DNA of 64,000 nt from Microvirga alba (GCF_015694465.1 NZ_JADQDO010000004.1:1-64000), one strand, 5' to 3'. Shown: positions 18,939-29,734, numbered from the stretch's first letter. A program made the numbers and translations. Notes: generated by a model not told the origin, from the sequence alone.

Positions 18939-20800
18939 AACACCCGAACCGCCGAGGTCTTTTGATCGGCGGGGCCGCGATGACGGCCCTGTCCAGTCTG
19001 CCTCGGCGCGGCATCGCCCAATCGACCGGCGAGACTGAAACCTATGGTCTCTCCAGTTTCGGCGATCTGAAATACGGCGCCGACTTCAAGCATTTCGACT
19101 ACGTGAACCCGGCGGCCCCGAAAGGCGGCCTGCTCGCGATCCAGATCAAGCAGAGCACGGGCAATCAGAACTTCGACACGTTCAACACCCTCAACATTTT
19201 TGTGCTGCAAGGCGATGGCGCAGCCGGGATGGGGAGCACCTTCGACAGCCTGATGTCGGCGGCAGGCGACGAACCGGATGCGCTTTACGGGCTTGTCGCC
19301 CGCAGTGTTCGGATCTCGGACGACAAGCTGACATACCGCTTCTTCTTGCGCCCGGAAGCGCGCTTTCACGACGGCTCGAAACTGACCGCCGGCGACGTGG
19401 CCTTTTCGCTCAATATCCTGAAAGAAAAAGGCCACCCGGTCTATCGCTCCGTTCTCACGCAGATGACGGCCGCCGAGGCCGAAGCGGACGACATTTTGCG
19501 CGTTCGGTTTTCGCCCAAACGCAGCCGTGACCTGCATCTCGTCGTGGCAGGGACGCCGATCTTCTCCGAGCGTTATTGGCGAGGTCGCGACTTCGAGGCC
19601 TCGACGCTCGAAGCCCCGCTCGGCTCGGGCGCTTATAAGGTCGGCCCTTTCGAGCAGGGCCGTTTCATTGAGTTCACGCGCGTGCCGGATTACTGGGCCA
19701 AAGACCTGCCCGTGAATGTCGGCCTGAATAATTTCGACCGCGTCCGCTACGAATATTTCCGCGACCGCGCGGTGGCTTTCGAGGCTTTCAAAAGCGGCGT
19801 CCTCAATTTTCAGGAGGAATACACCTCACGCACCTGGGCGACGGGCTACGATTTCCCCGCCATCCGCGAAGGCCGCGTGAAGAAGGAGGCGCTTCCGAAC
19901 GACGCGCCCGCGCCCATTCAAGGGTGGTATTTCAACACGCGCCGCGACGCCTTCAAGGATCCGCGCATCCGCGAAGCCATCGGGCTCGCCTTCGATTTCG
20001 AGTGGACGAACACGAACATCATGTTCGGCTCCTACCGTCGACTGACCTCATTTTTCGAGAATTCGGACATGAAGGCTGTTGGAGTTCCCTCACCTGAGGA
20101 ACTCGCGCTGCTCGAACCCTTCCGCGGCAGGGCGTCGGAATCGGTTTTTGGCGAACCCTATCTGCCGCCGGTTTCCGACGGTTCCGGCCAGGATCGCAAG
20201 CTGCTGCGCCGCGCCGATGAGCTGTTGCGCGCGGCGGGTTGCAAACGGGAGGGCAGCGCGCTGAAGCTGCCGAACGGCCAGCCCTTCCGCATCGAGTTCC
20301 TCGATTTTTCGGCCAGTCTGCAACCGCATACGGAGCCGTTCCAAGCCAACCTGAAACGGCTCGGCATTGACGCCTATTCTCGCATCGTGGATGCGGCACA
20401 ATATCAGCGGCGATTGAACGACTACGATTTCGACGTGACCAGCCGCGCTCTCGCAGGCTCACCGACGCCGGGCGATTCCTTGCGGATCGTCTATGGCTCG
20501 CAGGCGGCCCAAACGCCGGGAAGCCAGAACCTCGCGGGTATCGCCGATCCCGCCGTCGATGCGCTGGTCGAACGCATTGCCGATGCGAAAACGCGGGCTG
20601 AACTTGTCACCGCCTGCCGCGCCCTCGACCGGGTCCTGCGCGCAGGCCAATATTGGGTGCCCATGTGGTGGAAAGCCAACAACTGGCTCGCCTATTGGGA
20701 TCAGTTCTCCCACCCGGAGAAAAAGCCGCGTTTCAGCACGGGCGCACCGGATACGTGGTGGTACGATGCCGAAAAAGCCAAGCGGATCGGACGAGGGTGA
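18935..20800 (+). CDS. yejA: Peptide ABC transporter substrate-binding protein, YejA type (copy 2)
   Basis: 621 residues, a paralogue of the gene before it. Both share the DFKHFDYVNP segment, the LGSGxY segment and the TWATGYDFPA-like region. The N terminus has an RRGLLIGGAAM stretch ending near GIAQS, which could be a Tat rather than a Sec signal; copy 1 has an ordinary Sec-type leader. Overlap of four bases with copy 1 implies coupled translation. Two receptors for one permease suggests a widened or split ligand range. Confidence 0.93.
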   Translation: MKHPNRRGLLIGGAAMTALSSLPRRGIAQSTGETETYGLSSFGDLKYGADFKHFDYVNPAAPKGGLLAIQIKQSTGNQNFDTFNTLNIFVLQGDGAAGMGSTFDSLMSAAGDEPDALYGLVARSVRISDDKLTYRFFLRPEARFHDGSKLTAGDVAFSLNILKEKGHPVYRSVLTQMTAAEAEADDILRVRFSPKRSRDLHLVVAGTPIFSERYWRGRDFEASTLEAPLGSGAYKVGPFEQGRFIEFTRVPDYWAKDLPVNVGLNNFDRVRYEYFRDRAVAFEAFKSGVLNFQEEYTSRTWATGYDFPAIREGRVKKEALPNDAPAPIQGWYFNTRRDAFKDPRIREAIGLAFDFEWTNTNIMFGSYRRLTSFFENSDMKAVGVPSPEELALLEPFRGRASESVFGEPYLPPVSDGSGQDRKLLRRADELLRAAGCKREGSALKLPNGQPFRIEFLDFSASLQPHTEPFQANLKRLGIDAYSRIVDAAQYQRRLNDYDFDVTSRALAGSPTPGDSLRIVYGSQAAQTPGSQNLAGIADPAVDALVERIADAKTRAELVTACRALDRVLRAGQYWVPMWWKANNWLAYWDQFSHPEKKPRFSTGAPDTWWYDAEKAKRIGRG

Positions 20801-20804
20801 CGAT

Positions 20805-21209
20805 TTGAGCCAGATCGTGGCAGCCCCAGCCGTTGCGGGCGTTCCCCGCCTTGTCCTGCGCCTGGAAGGGCTGGTTCTTTTCGTGCTCGCAACAGCGGCC
20901 TATGCTTATGCCGGGCTGTCCTGGTGGCTTTATGCGATTCTCTTCCTTAGCCCGGACCTTGGCTTTGTTGCCTATGGGGCTGGCCCAAGGATCGGAGCTA
21001 TGATCTACAATATCCTTCACTCGACGATCGGGCCTGCGATGCTGGCGGGGATCGGGCTGTCTCTGAACAACCCGCTCCTCATCGGTCTGGCCGCGATTTG
21101 GGCGGCTCATATCGGACTGGACCGCATGTTAGGATATGGATTGAAGTACGCGACCGCCTTTGCAGACACCCATCTCGGCCGTATCGGCCGTGACCGTGCG
21201 GTCGTTTGA
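20805..21209 (+). CDS. DUF4260 membrane protein
   Basis: About 134 residues. The frame is open from well upstream inside yejA copy 2, so the start is a choice. TTG at 20805 is preferred because GAGGGTGA lies just before it and it begins right after the yejA stop; ATG at 20766 would overlap yejA. Four hydrophobic segments are seen. DUF4260 features include an N-terminal [12 protein letters not shown], a central [16 protein letters not shown] and the C-terminal [16 protein letters not shown] with DTHLG. Function unknown. It is wedged between the receptor and permease genes, and its stop overlaps the yejB start (TGATG). Confidence 0.85.
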   Translation: MSQIVAAPAVAGVPRLVLRLEGLVLFVLATAAYAYAGLSWWLYAILFLSPDLGFVAYGAGPRIGAMIYNILHSTIGPAMLAGIGLSLNNPLLIGLAAIWAAHIGLDRMLGYGLKYATAFADTHLGRIGRDRAVV

Positions 21210-22321
21210 TGTTCGCCTATATCGCACGTCGCATCCTGCTCATGGTCCCGACCCTGTTGGGCATCATGCTGATTTCCTTCACCCTCGTGCAATTCGCACC
21301 CGGCGGTCCCGTGGAGCGCATCATCGCGCAGCTCCAGGGGCAGGATTCGAGCGCGACGTCCCGCATCTCGGGCGGCGGTGGCGATTTCTCCGGCGGCCAG
21401 GGCGCGGCGGGCGGCGGCGCGGCCGATACGTCCTCGTCCCGCTATCGCGGCGCGCAGGGACTCGACCCGCAATTCATCAAGCAGCTCGAAGTGCAGTTCG
21501 GCTTCGACAAGCCCGCGCCCGAGCGCTTCATGAAGATGCTCTGGGATTATGCGCGCTTCGATTTCGGGAAGAGTTATTTCCGCGACATCTCGGTGTTGCA
21601 GCTCATCAAGGAGAAGCTGCCGGTCTCGATCAGCCTCGGGCTCTGGATGACGCTTCTGTCCTATGCCATCTCGATTCCGCTCGGCATCCGCAAAGCGGTT
21701 CAGGACGGCTCGTCCTTCGATATCTGGACATCGGCCATCGTCATCATCGGCTACGCGATCCCCGGCTTTCTGTTCGCGATCCTTTTGATCGTGCTCTTTG
21801 CGGGCGGCTCGTTCTGGCAGTTCTTCCCGTTGCGCGGATTGACCTCGGAGAACTGGTCGCAATTGTCGCTCGCCGGCAAGGCTCTCGACTATCTGTGGCA
21901 CATCACCTTGCCGATCACGGCCATGGCGCTCGGTGCCTTCGCCACCTCGACCTTGCTGACGAAAAACTCCTTCCTCGACGAGATCCGCAAGCAATACGTG
22001 CTGACCGCACGCATGAAAGGTCTGTCGGAGCGGCAGGTGCTCTACGGCCACGTCTTCCGCAATGCGATGCTGATTGTCATTGCGGGTTTTCCCGGCGCGT
22101 TCATCGGCGCGTTCTTTGCCGGCGCGCTGCTCATCGAGACGATTTTCTCCCTCGACGGCCTTGGCCTGCTCTCGTTTGAATCGATCGTGAACCGCGATTA
22201 CCCGGTCGTGTTCGCCAATCTCTACATCTTCTCGCTCATCGGCCTGGCCGTGAACCTGATCTCGGACCTCACCTATACCTGGATCGATCCGCGCATCGAT
22301 TTCGAGACGCGGGAGACGTGA
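21209..22321 (+). CDS. yejB: Peptide ABC transporter permease YejB
   Basis: 370 residues. BPD-type permease with an N-terminal helix (about 10-30), a glycine/serine-rich extracytoplasmic insert (about 50-85) typical of YejB, and five more helices. The EAA-type loop for ATPase contact reads [21 protein letters not shown] within two adjoining parts. Start ATG 21209 overlaps the DUF4260 stop. Followed by yejE after one base. Confidence 0.94.
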   Translation: MFAYIARRILLMVPTLLGIMLISFTLVQFAPGGPVERIIAQLQGQDSSATSRISGGGGDFSGGQGAAGGGAADTSSSRYRGAQGLDPQFIKQLEVQFGFDKPAPERFMKMLWDYARFDFGKSYFRDISVLQLIKEKLPVSISLGLWMTLLSYAISIPLGIRKAVQDGSSFDIWTSAIVIIGYAIPGFLFAILLIVLFAGGSFWQFFPLRGLTSENWSQLSLAGKALDYLWHITLPITAMALGAFATSTLLTKNSFLDEIRKQYVLTARMKGLSERQVLYGHVFRNAMLIVIAGFPGAFIGAFFAGALLIETIFSLDGLGLLSFESIVNRDYPVVFANLYIFSLIGLAVNLISDLTYTWIDPRIDFETRET

Positions 22322-22322
22322 G

Positions 22323-23486
22323 ATGAACGAGAGCATCCCCGTCGCACCCACCGCCACTGCACCCGTTGCACCGCCTTTGCCGCGAGAAGGCTTCATTCGC
22401 CTCTCGCCGCTCAACCGGCGTCGCTTGCAGAACTTCAAGGCGAACCGGCGCGGCTATTGGTCGTTCTGGATTTTCCTCGTCCTGTTCGGGTTGAGCCTTT
22501 GCGCCGAACTCATCGCCAACGACAAGCCGATCCTCGCCTCCTACAATGGTGAGATCCTCTACCCGGCTTTCGTGGATTACCCGGAAGAGAAATTCGGCGG
22601 ATTCCTGGCGCAGACCGACTACCGCGATCCCGTGATCTCGAAGGAGATCGAGGCGCATGGCTGGCTGCTCTGGGCGCCGATCCGCTTCTCCTACAACACG
22701 CATAATCTCGACCTGCCGGTTCCTGCGCCCGCGCCTCCGACGTGGATGCTGAGCGATGCGCAGTGCCGCTCCATCGCGGAACGCACGGGCGGCACCGGAT
22801 GCCGCGACATCGAATGGAACTGGCTCGGCACGGATGACCAGGGTCGCGATGTCGTCGCGCGCCTGATCTACGGCTTCCGCATCTCGGTTCTGTTCGGCCT
22901 CGTGCTCGCCGGCATCTCGTCGATCATCGGCGTGCTGGCAGGAGCGGTGCAGGGCTATTTCGGCGGATGGGTCGATCTGCTCTTCCAGCGCTTCATCGAG
23001 GTCTGGACCGCGATCCCGGCGCTCTACCTGCTCATCATCATTTCCGCGATCATCACGCCAAGCTTCTTCGTGCTGCTCGGCATCCTGCTGCTGTTCTCGT
23101 GGGTATCGCTGGTCGGCGTGGTGCGCGCCGAATTCCTGCGCGCTCGGAACTTCGAATATGTGCGCGCGGCGCGGGCGTTGGGCCTCTCCAACGCCACCAT
23201 CATGTTCAAGCATCTGCTGCCGAACGCCATGGTCGCGACGCTGACCTTCCTGCCCTTCATCCTCAACGGCTCGATCACGACCTTGACCTCCCTCGACTTC
23301 CTCGGTTTCGGCCTGCCTCCCGGCTCGCCCTCGCTCGGCGAAATGCTTGCGCAAGGCAAAGCCAACCTGCAGGCGCCGTGGCTCGGGCTGACGGGCTTCT
23401 TCGTCATCGCGCTCATGCTGAGCTTGCTGATCTTTATCGGCGAAGCCGTGCGTGACGCATTCGATCCGCGGAAGGCCTTCCGATGA
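22323..23486 (+). CDS. yejE: Peptide ABC transporter permease YejE
   Basis: 387 residues. N-terminal DppC-type region with one helix (about 45-65), a long periplasmic loop (about 70-170) characteristic of YejE, then the permease core with the EAA loop around RAARALGLSNATIMFKHLLP. Partners YejB as the second membrane subunit. Its stop overlaps the yejF start (ATGA). Confidence 0.94.
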   Translation: MNESIPVAPTATAPVAPPLPREGFIRLSPLNRRRLQNFKANRRGYWSFWIFLVLFGLSLCAELIANDKPILASYNGEILYPAFVDYPEEKFGGFLAQTDYRDPVISKEIEAHGWLLWAPIRFSYNTHNLDLPVPAPAPPTWMLSDAQCRSIAERTGGTGCRDIEWNWLGTDDQGRDVVARLIYGFRISVLFGLVLAGISSIIGVLAGAVQGYFGGWVDLLFQRFIEVWTAIPALYLLIIISAIITPSFFVLLGILLLFSWVSLVGVVRAEFLRARNFEYVRAARALGLSNATIMFKHLLPNAMVATLTFLPFILNGSITTLTSLDFLGFGLPPGSPSLGEMLAQGKANLQAPWLGLTGFFVIALMLSLLIFIGEAVRDAFDPRKAFR

Positions 23487-25111
23487 GCGAACCTCTGCTT
23501 TCCGTCCAGGACCTCTCCATCGCGTTCCGACAGGGCGGGCGCGATACGCTCGCGGTCGACCGCATTTCGTTCGACATCAAGCCCGGCGAAACGGTGGCGC
23601 TGGTGGGCGAATCCGGCTCGGGCAAATCGGTTTCCGCGCTCTCGATCCTCAAGCTCCTGCCCTATCCGACCGCCCATCACCCTTCGGGCCGTATCCTGTT
23701 CAAGGGCAAGGACCTGATCGGGGCGGACGAGGACGAGATGCGCCGCGTGCGCGGCGACGACATCACCATGGTGTTTCAGGAGCCGATGACCTCGCTCAAT
23801 CCGCTCCACACCATCGAGCGGCAGATCGGCGAAATCCTCAAACTGCATCGCGGTCTCTCCGATCGCGAGGCGCGAGCGCGGACGCTCGAACTCCTGACGC
23901 TTGTCGGCATCCGCGACGCGGAGAGCCGCCTCGGCGCCTATCCGCACCAGCTCTCGGGCGGCCAGCGCCAGCGCGTGATGATCGCCATGAGTCTCGCCAA
24001 CGAGCCCGACCTGCTGATCGCCGACGAGCCGACGACGGCGCTCGACGTGACGGTGCAGGCGCAGATCCTGAAACTGCTTGGCGAGCTGAAGAGCAGGCTC
24101 GGCATGGCCATGCTGTTCATCACGCACGATCTCGGCATCGTGCGCAAAGTGGCCGACCGCGTCTGCGTGATGCTGCGAGGCGAAATCGTGGAACAGGGAA
24201 CGGTCGAAGAGGTCTTCGGCAATCCGCAGCATCCCTACACGAAGAAGCTCCTGGCGGCGGAGCCGAAGGGCCGCGCCAATCCGGTTCCCACTGATGCGCC
24301 GACCGTTGTCGAGGCAGGCCCGATCAAGGTCTGGTTTCCGATCAAACGCGGTTTCTTCCGCAAGACAGTCGGGCATGTGAAAGCGGTCGACGGTGTGTCG
24401 GTTCGCGTCCGTAAGGGCGAGACCGTTGGCGTCGTCGGCGAGTCCGGTTCCGGCAAGACGACGCTGGGGCTCGCGATCCTGCGCCTTGTCTCGTCGGAAG
24501 GGCCGGTGGTCTTCCTCGGCAACCGCATCGATGGACTGCGCTCCCGAGACATCCGCCCGATGCGCAAGGATTTGCAGGTGGTGTTCCAGGACCCTTACGG
24601 CTCCCTCTCGCCGCGCATGTCGGTGGCGGAGATCGTGGAGGAAGGGCTTCTCGTCCAGAACAAGAGCCTCACTTACGCCGAGCGCCGCAACATCGTCGCC
24701 CGCGCCCTGCACGATGTGGGGCTCGACCCGGCGACCATGGACCGCTACCCGCATGAATTCTCGGGCGGGCAGCGCCAGCGCATCGCCATTGCCCGCGCCA
24801 TGGCGCTGGAGCCGCAATTCATCGTGCTCGACGAGCCGACCTCGGCCCTCGACATGTCGGTGCAGGCGCAGATCGTCGAATTGCTGCGCGATCTGCAGAA
24901 GCAGCGCCATCTCGCCTACATGTTCATCAGCCACGACCTGAAAGTGGTGCGCGCGCTCGCAAACCATGTCGTTGTCATGGAGAACGGCAAGATCGTCGAG
25001 GAAGGATCGGCGGAGAGCATCTTCGCGGCCCCGCAGAAGGAATACACCCGCGCCCTCTTCGCGGCGGCGTTCAACCTCGAAACGCTCGGCACGAACGCGG
25101 TCCGGCAATAG
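23483..25111 (+). CDS. yejF: Peptide ABC transporter ATP-binding protein YejF (two ATPase domains)
   Basis: 542 residues with two complete nucleotide-binding domains in one chain, as in YejF. First domain: Walker A GESGSGKS, signature LSGGQRQR, Walker B LLIADEP. Second domain: Walker A GESGSGKT, signature FSGGQRQR, Walker [12 protein letters not shown]. Each domain is followed by the oligopeptide-ATPase C-terminal extension. Last gene of the operon. With YejA1, YejA2, YejB and YejE it makes a complete importer. Confidence 0.95.
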   Translation: MSEPLLSVQDLSIAFRQGGRDTLAVDRISFDIKPGETVALVGESGSGKSVSALSILKLLPYPTAHHPSGRILFKGKDLIGADEDEMRRVRGDDITMVFQEPMTSLNPLHTIERQIGEILKLHRGLSDREARARTLELLTLVGIRDAESRLGAYPHQLSGGQRQRVMIAMSLANEPDLLIADEPTTALDVTVQAQILKLLGELKSRLGMAMLFITHDLGIVRKVADRVCVMLRGEIVEQGTVEEVFGNPQHPYTKKLLAAEPKGRANPVPTDAPTVVEAGPIKVWFPIKRGFFRKTVGHVKAVDGVSVRVRKGETVGVVGESGSGKTTLGLAILRLVSSEGPVVFLGNRIDGLRSRDIRPMRKDLQVVFQDPYGSLSPRMSVAEIVEEGLLVQNKSLTYAERRNIVARALHDVGLDPATMDRYPHEFSGGQRQRIAIARAMALEPQFIVLDEPTSALDMSVQAQIVELLRDLQKQRHLAYMFISHDLKVVRALANHVVVMENGKIVEEGSAESIFAAPQKEYTRALFAAAFNLETLGTNAVRQ

Positions 25112-25188
25112 GCTCCTTCACGACCTATCGCGTATTGTGCCGTAATGCCGTATCAGTTTCTGATTCTCCCCGCTTGAAGGATTCCACC

Positions 25189-26409
25189 ATGCCTCGCGCT
25201 CTCGTCATCGTGCTCGATTCCGTCGGTATCGGCGGCGCCGAGGACGCGGATGCCTATGGCGATGTCGGGGCGGATACGGTCGGACATATCGCGGAAGCCT
25301 GCGCGGCGGGCCGTGGCGATCAGGCGGGGCTGCGCCAGGGCCCGCTCCATCTGCCGCATATGACCGCCTTCGGCCTCGGGCTTGCCTGCGAGGTCTCGAC
25401 CGGCCGCTTGCCGCCGAACCTTGCGCCGCAAGGAGCGCTCAAAGGAGCCTGGGGCTACGGCGTCGAGACGTCGAAGGGCAAGGATACGCCGTCCGGCCAT
25501 TGGGAAATCGCGGGCGTGCCCGTCACCTTCGATTGGGGCTACTTCCCCAACACGGTGCCGTCCTTCCCCAAGGAATTGACGGAGGCGCTGATCGCGCGCG
25601 CCGGCATTCCCGGCATTCTCGCGGACAAGCACGCCTCCGGCACCACCGTCATCGACGAATATGGCGCGGAGCATGTGCTCACCGGCAAGCCGATCTGCTA
25701 CACCTCGGTCGACAGCGTGCTGCAGATCGCCGCTCACGAGGAAACCTTCGGGCTGCAGCGGCTCTATGATCTCTGCAAGATCGCGCGTGACCTCTGCGAT
25801 CCTTACAATATCGGCCGCGTCATCGCGCGCCCGTTCGTCGGCTCGGCGGAGACGGGTTTCAAGCGCACCGGCAACCGCAAGGATTTCGCGGTGTTTCCGC
25901 CCTCCGACACGATCCTCGACACCTTGCACAAGGCGGGCCGCGCCATCGTCACCGTCGGCAAGATCGGCGACATCTTCGCGCATCGCAGCACGGGCGAGGA
26001 AGTGAAACCCAACGGCAACGACGCCTGCCTGTCAGCCGCCATCACGGCGATGAAGGACTTGGCCGATGGCGGTTTCGTGTTTGCCAATCTCGTCGATTTC
26101 GACTCCGAATTCGGCCACCGCCGCGACATCCCCGGCTACGCCGCCGCGCTTGAGGCGTTCGACCGGCGCGTTCCCGAGATCGAAGCCGTGCTGCGGCCTG
26201 GCGACCTCGTCATCATCACCGCCGACCACGGCAACGACCCCTCCTGGCGCGGCACCGACCACACCCGCGAACACACGCCGATCCTGTGCTTCGGGCCGGG
26301 CGTGAAAGCGGGGCAGATCGGGCGGCGGGAGAGCTTTGCCGATATCGGCGCAAGCGTGTTGGCGCATCTGGGCGTCAGGCACCCGGGCAAGGGCGCGGCC
26401 TGGCTCTAG
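25189..26409 (+). CDS. deoB: Phosphopentomutase
   Basis: Interconverts ribose 1-phosphate with ribose 5-phosphate and the deoxy forms, linking nucleoside breakdown to central metabolism. 406 residues from ATG 25189, with AAGGA ahead of it. The alkaline-phosphatase-fold metal site is visible: the N-terminal [20 protein letters not shown], the middle SGHWEIAG and the C-terminal [10 protein letters not shown] with [10 protein letters not shown]. Separate from the other nucleoside genes, which lie about 13 kb away on the other strand. Confidence 0.96.
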   Translation: MPRALVIVLDSVGIGGAEDADAYGDVGADTVGHIAEACAAGRGDQAGLRQGPLHLPHMTAFGLGLACEVSTGRLPPNLAPQGALKGAWGYGVETSKGKDTPSGHWEIAGVPVTFDWGYFPNTVPSFPKELTEALIARAGIPGILADKHASGTTVIDEYGAEHVLTGKPICYTSVDSVLQIAAHEETFGLQRLYDLCKIARDLCDPYNIGRVIARPFVGSAETGFKRTGNRKDFAVFPPSDTILDTLHKAGRAIVTVGKIGDIFAHRSTGEEVKPNGNDACLSAAITAMKDLADGGFVFANLVDFDSEFGHRRDIPGYAAALEAFDRRVPEIEAVLRPGDLVIITADHGNDPSWRGTDHTREHTPILCFGPGVKAGQIGRRESFADIGASVLAHLGVRHPGKGAAWL

Positions 26410-26512
26410 CTGTTGAGCCTCATTGCGCCAGCACCAATCGCGCCGTCACTTTTTGCGTCACGGCATACAACGGCCCACGCCGATGCGCCTCTCCGCCGAA
26501 ATGCAAAGACGC

Positions 26513-27373
26513 TCAATCGCCATGATCCCGGCTATAGCCATTGCGTGCGGGCGAGGTCCAACCCTCAGGCGGTGCCTTTGGCCGATAGACCTCGACGAGC
26601 AAGGGGTGGCAGGACGCCGCGTCGCTGGAGTGCTCGGTGCTGCAATCACCGCCGGGGCAGGCGGACAATGAGCCCAGAAGATCGATTTCGGCAAAAAATT
26701 CAAGAAAGTCACCCGGTCTTACGGGACTTGCCTTCATGAAATACTGCCCCGTGTCGCGCGTGAAGCCGGTACACATGAAGACGTTGAGCACGTCATGCAC
26801 TGCAGGTTCGGCCTCTTCGCGAGGGCGGCTCAGATGACGGGCGAGGGCCCGTGTCAGGTTCGAGTGGCAGCAGTAATGGTAGTCATGACCGGAGAGGAGC
26901 CGGTGCGTGTAGGGATCGCACCGCGTGCCGATCACGTCATGCACGGAGCCGCCCCACTCGTCGAAGCCATACCAGTCCAGTGTGTCCTGTGTAATCGTCG
27001 CCATCGGCCGAAGGTATGGCAGGGACGACCACAGCCGGTCCCCGGTGGACAGGTGCGTGCCTTGCAAAGCCCTCGTCTTGCCGGAGAAGAAGCGCTCATC
27101 GAGATCATTGGCCGCCCAGAGATTCAGGTCTCCAACTTGAGGGCCTTCGATAGAGACGATGCGAAAAAAGCAGCCTGCGGGAACCTCGAAGCATCGTGCA
27201 TCACGTGGCGGCACGACCACCTCATCCACCTTCCGCCAGCCCTCCCGGGCAGCGCGGTACGCCGCGAGATCGGGCGGAGCCAAACTGTCCGTAGGATAGC
27301 AGATGACAGGCGCAACCTTCCTGCGCACCTCTGCATCGAGCGGCTCCGGCAGCTCACCCTTTTCACGTTTCAT
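26513..27373 (-). CDS. DUF1989 (urea carboxylase-associated family) protein
   Basis: 286 residues from ATG 27373, with GGAGAG upstream; the frame is open to 27445. The DUF1989 pattern is visible: RCFEVPAGCFFRIVSIEGPQ, then VGDLNLW, then the cysteine/histidine-rich HDVIGTRCDPY and HYCCHSNLTRAL, and the later LNVFMCTG. Relatives lie beside urea carboxylase, and some act as carboxyguanidine deiminases. This copy has no urea carboxylase next to it, so its substrate is open. The last 30 residues (ACPGGDCSTEHSS onwards) are also cysteine-bearing. It is convergent with deoB. Confidence 0.8.
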   Translation of the reverse strand: MKREKGELPEPLDAEVRRKVAPVICYPTDSLAPPDLAAYRAAREGWRKVDEVVVPPRDARCFEVPAGCFFRIVSIEGPQVGDLNLWAANDLDERFFSGKTRALQGTHLSTGDRLWSSLPYLRPMATITQDTLDWYGFDEWGGSVHDVIGTRCDPYTHRLLSGHDYHYCCHSNLTRALARHLSRPREEAEPAVHDVLNVFMCTGFTRDTGQYFMKASPVRPGDFLEFFAEIDLLGSLSACPGGDCSTEHSSDAASCHPLLVEVYRPKAPPEGWTSPARNGYSRDHGD

Positions 27374-27737
27374 GCGGCTCTCCAGCAATCCATCGCCTGC
27401 CACTTTACAGAGGATCGGACGGCGGTGGCTAGCGGGCGGCCCCATCAGGGAAAAGAGAACGCTGGAGTTGGCGGAAATAGGACAATGCGTTCGAACACCT
27501 GCTGACCGTCGCTTCCTGACCTGAGGGCCACGGGGGATAAAGGGGACAACACCTTACCGTCATTCCGGCCGCGAAAACGGAGCCCGGAACCTATCGCAGG
27601 ATCGAGCGGGAAGCTTTGCGCTGTATTCTGACACCGCTGCGTTTATGGGTTCGGGGCCCGACCCCAAGGGCCGTCCCGGAATGACACCCTGGAGAACGAC
27701 ACGAAAAAGGTCCGGCCATGCGTTCTCCCAGATAGGC
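27374..27737. repeat. Gene-free gap holding a palindromic repeat pair
   Basis: Between the DUF1989 and atoE genes. The main content is an inverted pair of the dispersed repeat: CCGTCATTCCGG near 27557 and CCGTCCCGGAATGACA near 27671, with GAGCCCGGAACC and TATGGGTTCGGGG inside, so that 27556-27690 can fold into one long cruciform or hairpin. No gene or clear T-tailed terminator was seen in the remainder. Confidence 0.7.
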
Positions 27738-29315
27738 CTATTGCGGGACAACAGGCGGGATGTACGGCAACGTCCGGGCGAAGAACCACAGCAGGAAAAG
27801 CACGACAGGAAGATGGACGAGGAGCTGCATGAAGGTGAAGCCGACGATGTCGCGCGCTTTGATGCCGAGCACGCCGAGCAGCGGCAACATCCAGAACGGA
27901 TTGATCAGATTAGGCAGCGCCTCGGCGGCATTATAGACCTGAACCGCCCAGCCCAGATGCACTTTAAGATCGTTCGCCGCCTGCATGACGTAAGGTGCCT
28001 CGAGCAGCCACTTGCCGCCGCCCGACGGAATGAAGAAGCCTAGCACCGCCGAGTAGACGCCCATCGCCAGCGGAAAGGTGTCGTGGGTGGTCAGACTGAC
28101 AAAGAGGTGGGCAATCTGGTCCGACACCGTCGTTCCACTCGCGTTCTTCGCGGTGGTCAGGATCGAGGCGATGGCGCCGTAGAGGGGGAATTGGATCAGC
28201 ACGCCCGTGGTGGCCGGCACCGCCTTGCTGACCGCAATCAGGAAGCGCTTTGGCCGCCAATGGAGGAGCATGCCCAGCATCAGGAACAGGAAGTTATAGG
28301 TATTCAGGTTCGAGATCGCGATGATCGCGCTCTGGCGCGCGAACTCCTGGATGAGCCAGCCGACCGCCAATGCCACCAAAAGGATGCTGAGAAGCGGATA
28401 ATGCTCAAGCCACTCCCCGGGCTGCTGCGGTGGCGGGACCACCTGCTCCGCTTTGGTCATCTCAACGCCCATGTCGTGAGCGGTCACCGCGCTGGTATCA
28501 GAGGGCGCCGACCAGATCGCGATGACGATCGAAATCGCGATCAGCACACCAGCAATCACCATCGATTGCCACAAGAAAATTGTCTCAGTGAACGGGATAA
28601 CCCCCGTGATCGGGAGGAGCGCCTTCGGCAGGCTGGCTGCATTGGCCTGCAGCTGTGCGGCAGACGAACTCAACCCCAGCGCCCAGGTGGCACCAAGGCC
28701 GAGATAAGCCGCCGCCCCAGCCGCCCGGTAGTCCATGCGGATGTCGGTGCGCTCCGCGAGAGCCCGGGCCAGCAGACCGCCGAAAATCAGGCTCAAGCCC
28801 CAATTGAACAGCGAAGCGATCATGCTCACCGCCGCAACGAAACCGACAGCGCCCCGCCCGGTTCGCGGGACTTGCGCAAGCCGAAGGATCAGGCGCTGGG
28901 CCAGAGGTGAGGTTGCGACGACATAGCCGCCGACAGCGACGAAGACCATTTGCATGGTGAACGTGATCAGGCTCCAGAAGCCATCCCCGAAAGACTTCGT
29001 GACGGCTTGGACGGGAGCTCCGTTGAGAAGAGCCACGCCTGCAACAACGACGACCGCGATGGCGACAAACACGAAAGCATCAGGGAACCAACGCTCCGCC
29101 CACGCGGTAAACCGCAATGCGACGCGGGCCAGTGAGCCCTCCTCACCATCGTCCGCGATACTCTTCCGAGGAGCGGCGTGCTGATCAGTGGTCACGCCGC
29201 TCTCGCGGGTCGAGACGCCTTCCTCGCTCGCTAGGGCAGCCGCTCCAGGCTCGAATGCTTTCGCGGTGGACGTTTCGTTTCCAGCGGCATCGCTATCAGG
29301 CTTGGTCGTGCTCAT
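27738..29315 (-). CDS. Short-chain fatty acid transporter, AtoE family
   Basis: 525 residues from ATG 29315 (GAGAGGG upstream; the frame is open to 29429). The first 75 residues are polar and low-complexity, an extension compared with E. coli AtoE. About 12 membrane helices follow. Family regions are seen at FMQMVFVAVGGYVVATSP, FNWGLSLIFGGLLAR and the C-terminal GGGKWLLEAPYVM. AtoE-type carriers move acetoacetate and other short-chain carboxylates. No acetoacetate-degradation genes are adjacent. The next genes upstream, on the opposite strand, are the URC cluster. Confidence 0.88.
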   Translation of the reverse strand: MSTTKPDSDAAGNETSTAKAFEPGAAALASEEGVSTRESGVTTDQHAAPRKSIADDGEEGSLARVALRFTAWAERWFPDAFVFVAIAVVVVAGVALLNGAPVQAVTKSFGDGFWSLITFTMQMVFVAVGGYVVATSPLAQRLILRLAQVPRTGRGAVGFVAAVSMIASLFNWGLSLIFGGLLARALAERTDIRMDYRAAGAAAYLGLGATWALGLSSSAAQLQANAASLPKALLPITGVIPFTETIFLWQSMVIAGVLIAISIVIAIWSAPSDTSAVTAHDMGVEMTKAEQVVPPPQQPGEWLEHYPLLSILLVALAVGWLIQEFARQSAIIAISNLNTYNFLFLMLGMLLHWRPKRFLIAVSKAVPATTGVLIQFPLYGAIASILTTAKNASGTTVSDQIAHLFVSLTTHDTFPLAMGVYSAVLGFFIPSGGGKWLLEAPYVMQAANDLKVHLGWAVQVYNAAEALPNLINPFWMLPLLGVLGIKARDIVGFTFMQLLVHLPVVLFLLWFFARTLPYIPPVVPQ

Positions 29316-29556
29316 GGCTACATACCCTCTCGACCGCGAAACGGTGAGATCTGCCGATGGAACTCTCCGTGGAGATAACCTGCAGTCTGAGCCCAAGTTG
29401 CATCGGCGTTGCTCAAGCCCGAGACACAAAGGTCTGAATCGTCTGAATCAGGTCAAGATCGCAAGAGCCAATCGTTCGAGCGTCTACTGACCTCCCTTTC
29501 CCGACCTGACTCCACCGGGAATGGCACCCCGTGCGGCCGCCCCTTTCCCCATCCTT

Positions 29557-29648
29557 GCCGTCATGGCCGGACTTGTTCCGGCCACCCACGCCTTAAGCAT
29601 CAAGGCGGGCAGACGTGGATCCCCGGGACGAGACCGGGGACGACCGGA
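29557..29648. repeat. Dispersed palindromic repeat
   Basis: Begins CCGTCATGGCCGGACTTGTT and ends near GGGGACGACCGGAT. A hairpin ATGGCCGG / CCGGCCA is at its left end. A related element is at 39226-39312. Confidence 0.7.
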
Positions 29649-29684
29649 TTGAAAAGGGCAAGAGTACGAATCGAGGATAAGAAT

Positions 29685-29728
29685 GTTCTCTTTTTGTTCT
29701 TGACAATTGTCCCAACCCTGGCTATCTC
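29685..29728 (+). promoter_or_regulatory. LexA-type SOS box overlapping a consensus promoter
   Basis: GTTC at 29685-29688, seven bases, then GTTC at 29696-29699: a perfect match to the alphaproteobacterial LexA site GTTC-N7-GTTC. TTGACA follows at once at 29700-29705 (a perfect -35), then a 17-base spacer and TATCTC at 29723-29728 as a fair -10. On the minus strand the same box would lie in the spacer of a weaker TTGTCA / TTCTTA pair. No recognisable protein gene starts within 800 bases on the plus strand. Confidence 0.6.
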
Positions 29729-29734
29729 TCCTCC

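Noticed and set aside
23024-25108. 694-codon minus-strand open frame opposite yejE-yejF
   Set aside because: It is the antisense shadow of two clear ABC transporter genes in high-G+C DNA; its composition is rich in Arg, His and Asp with no domain.
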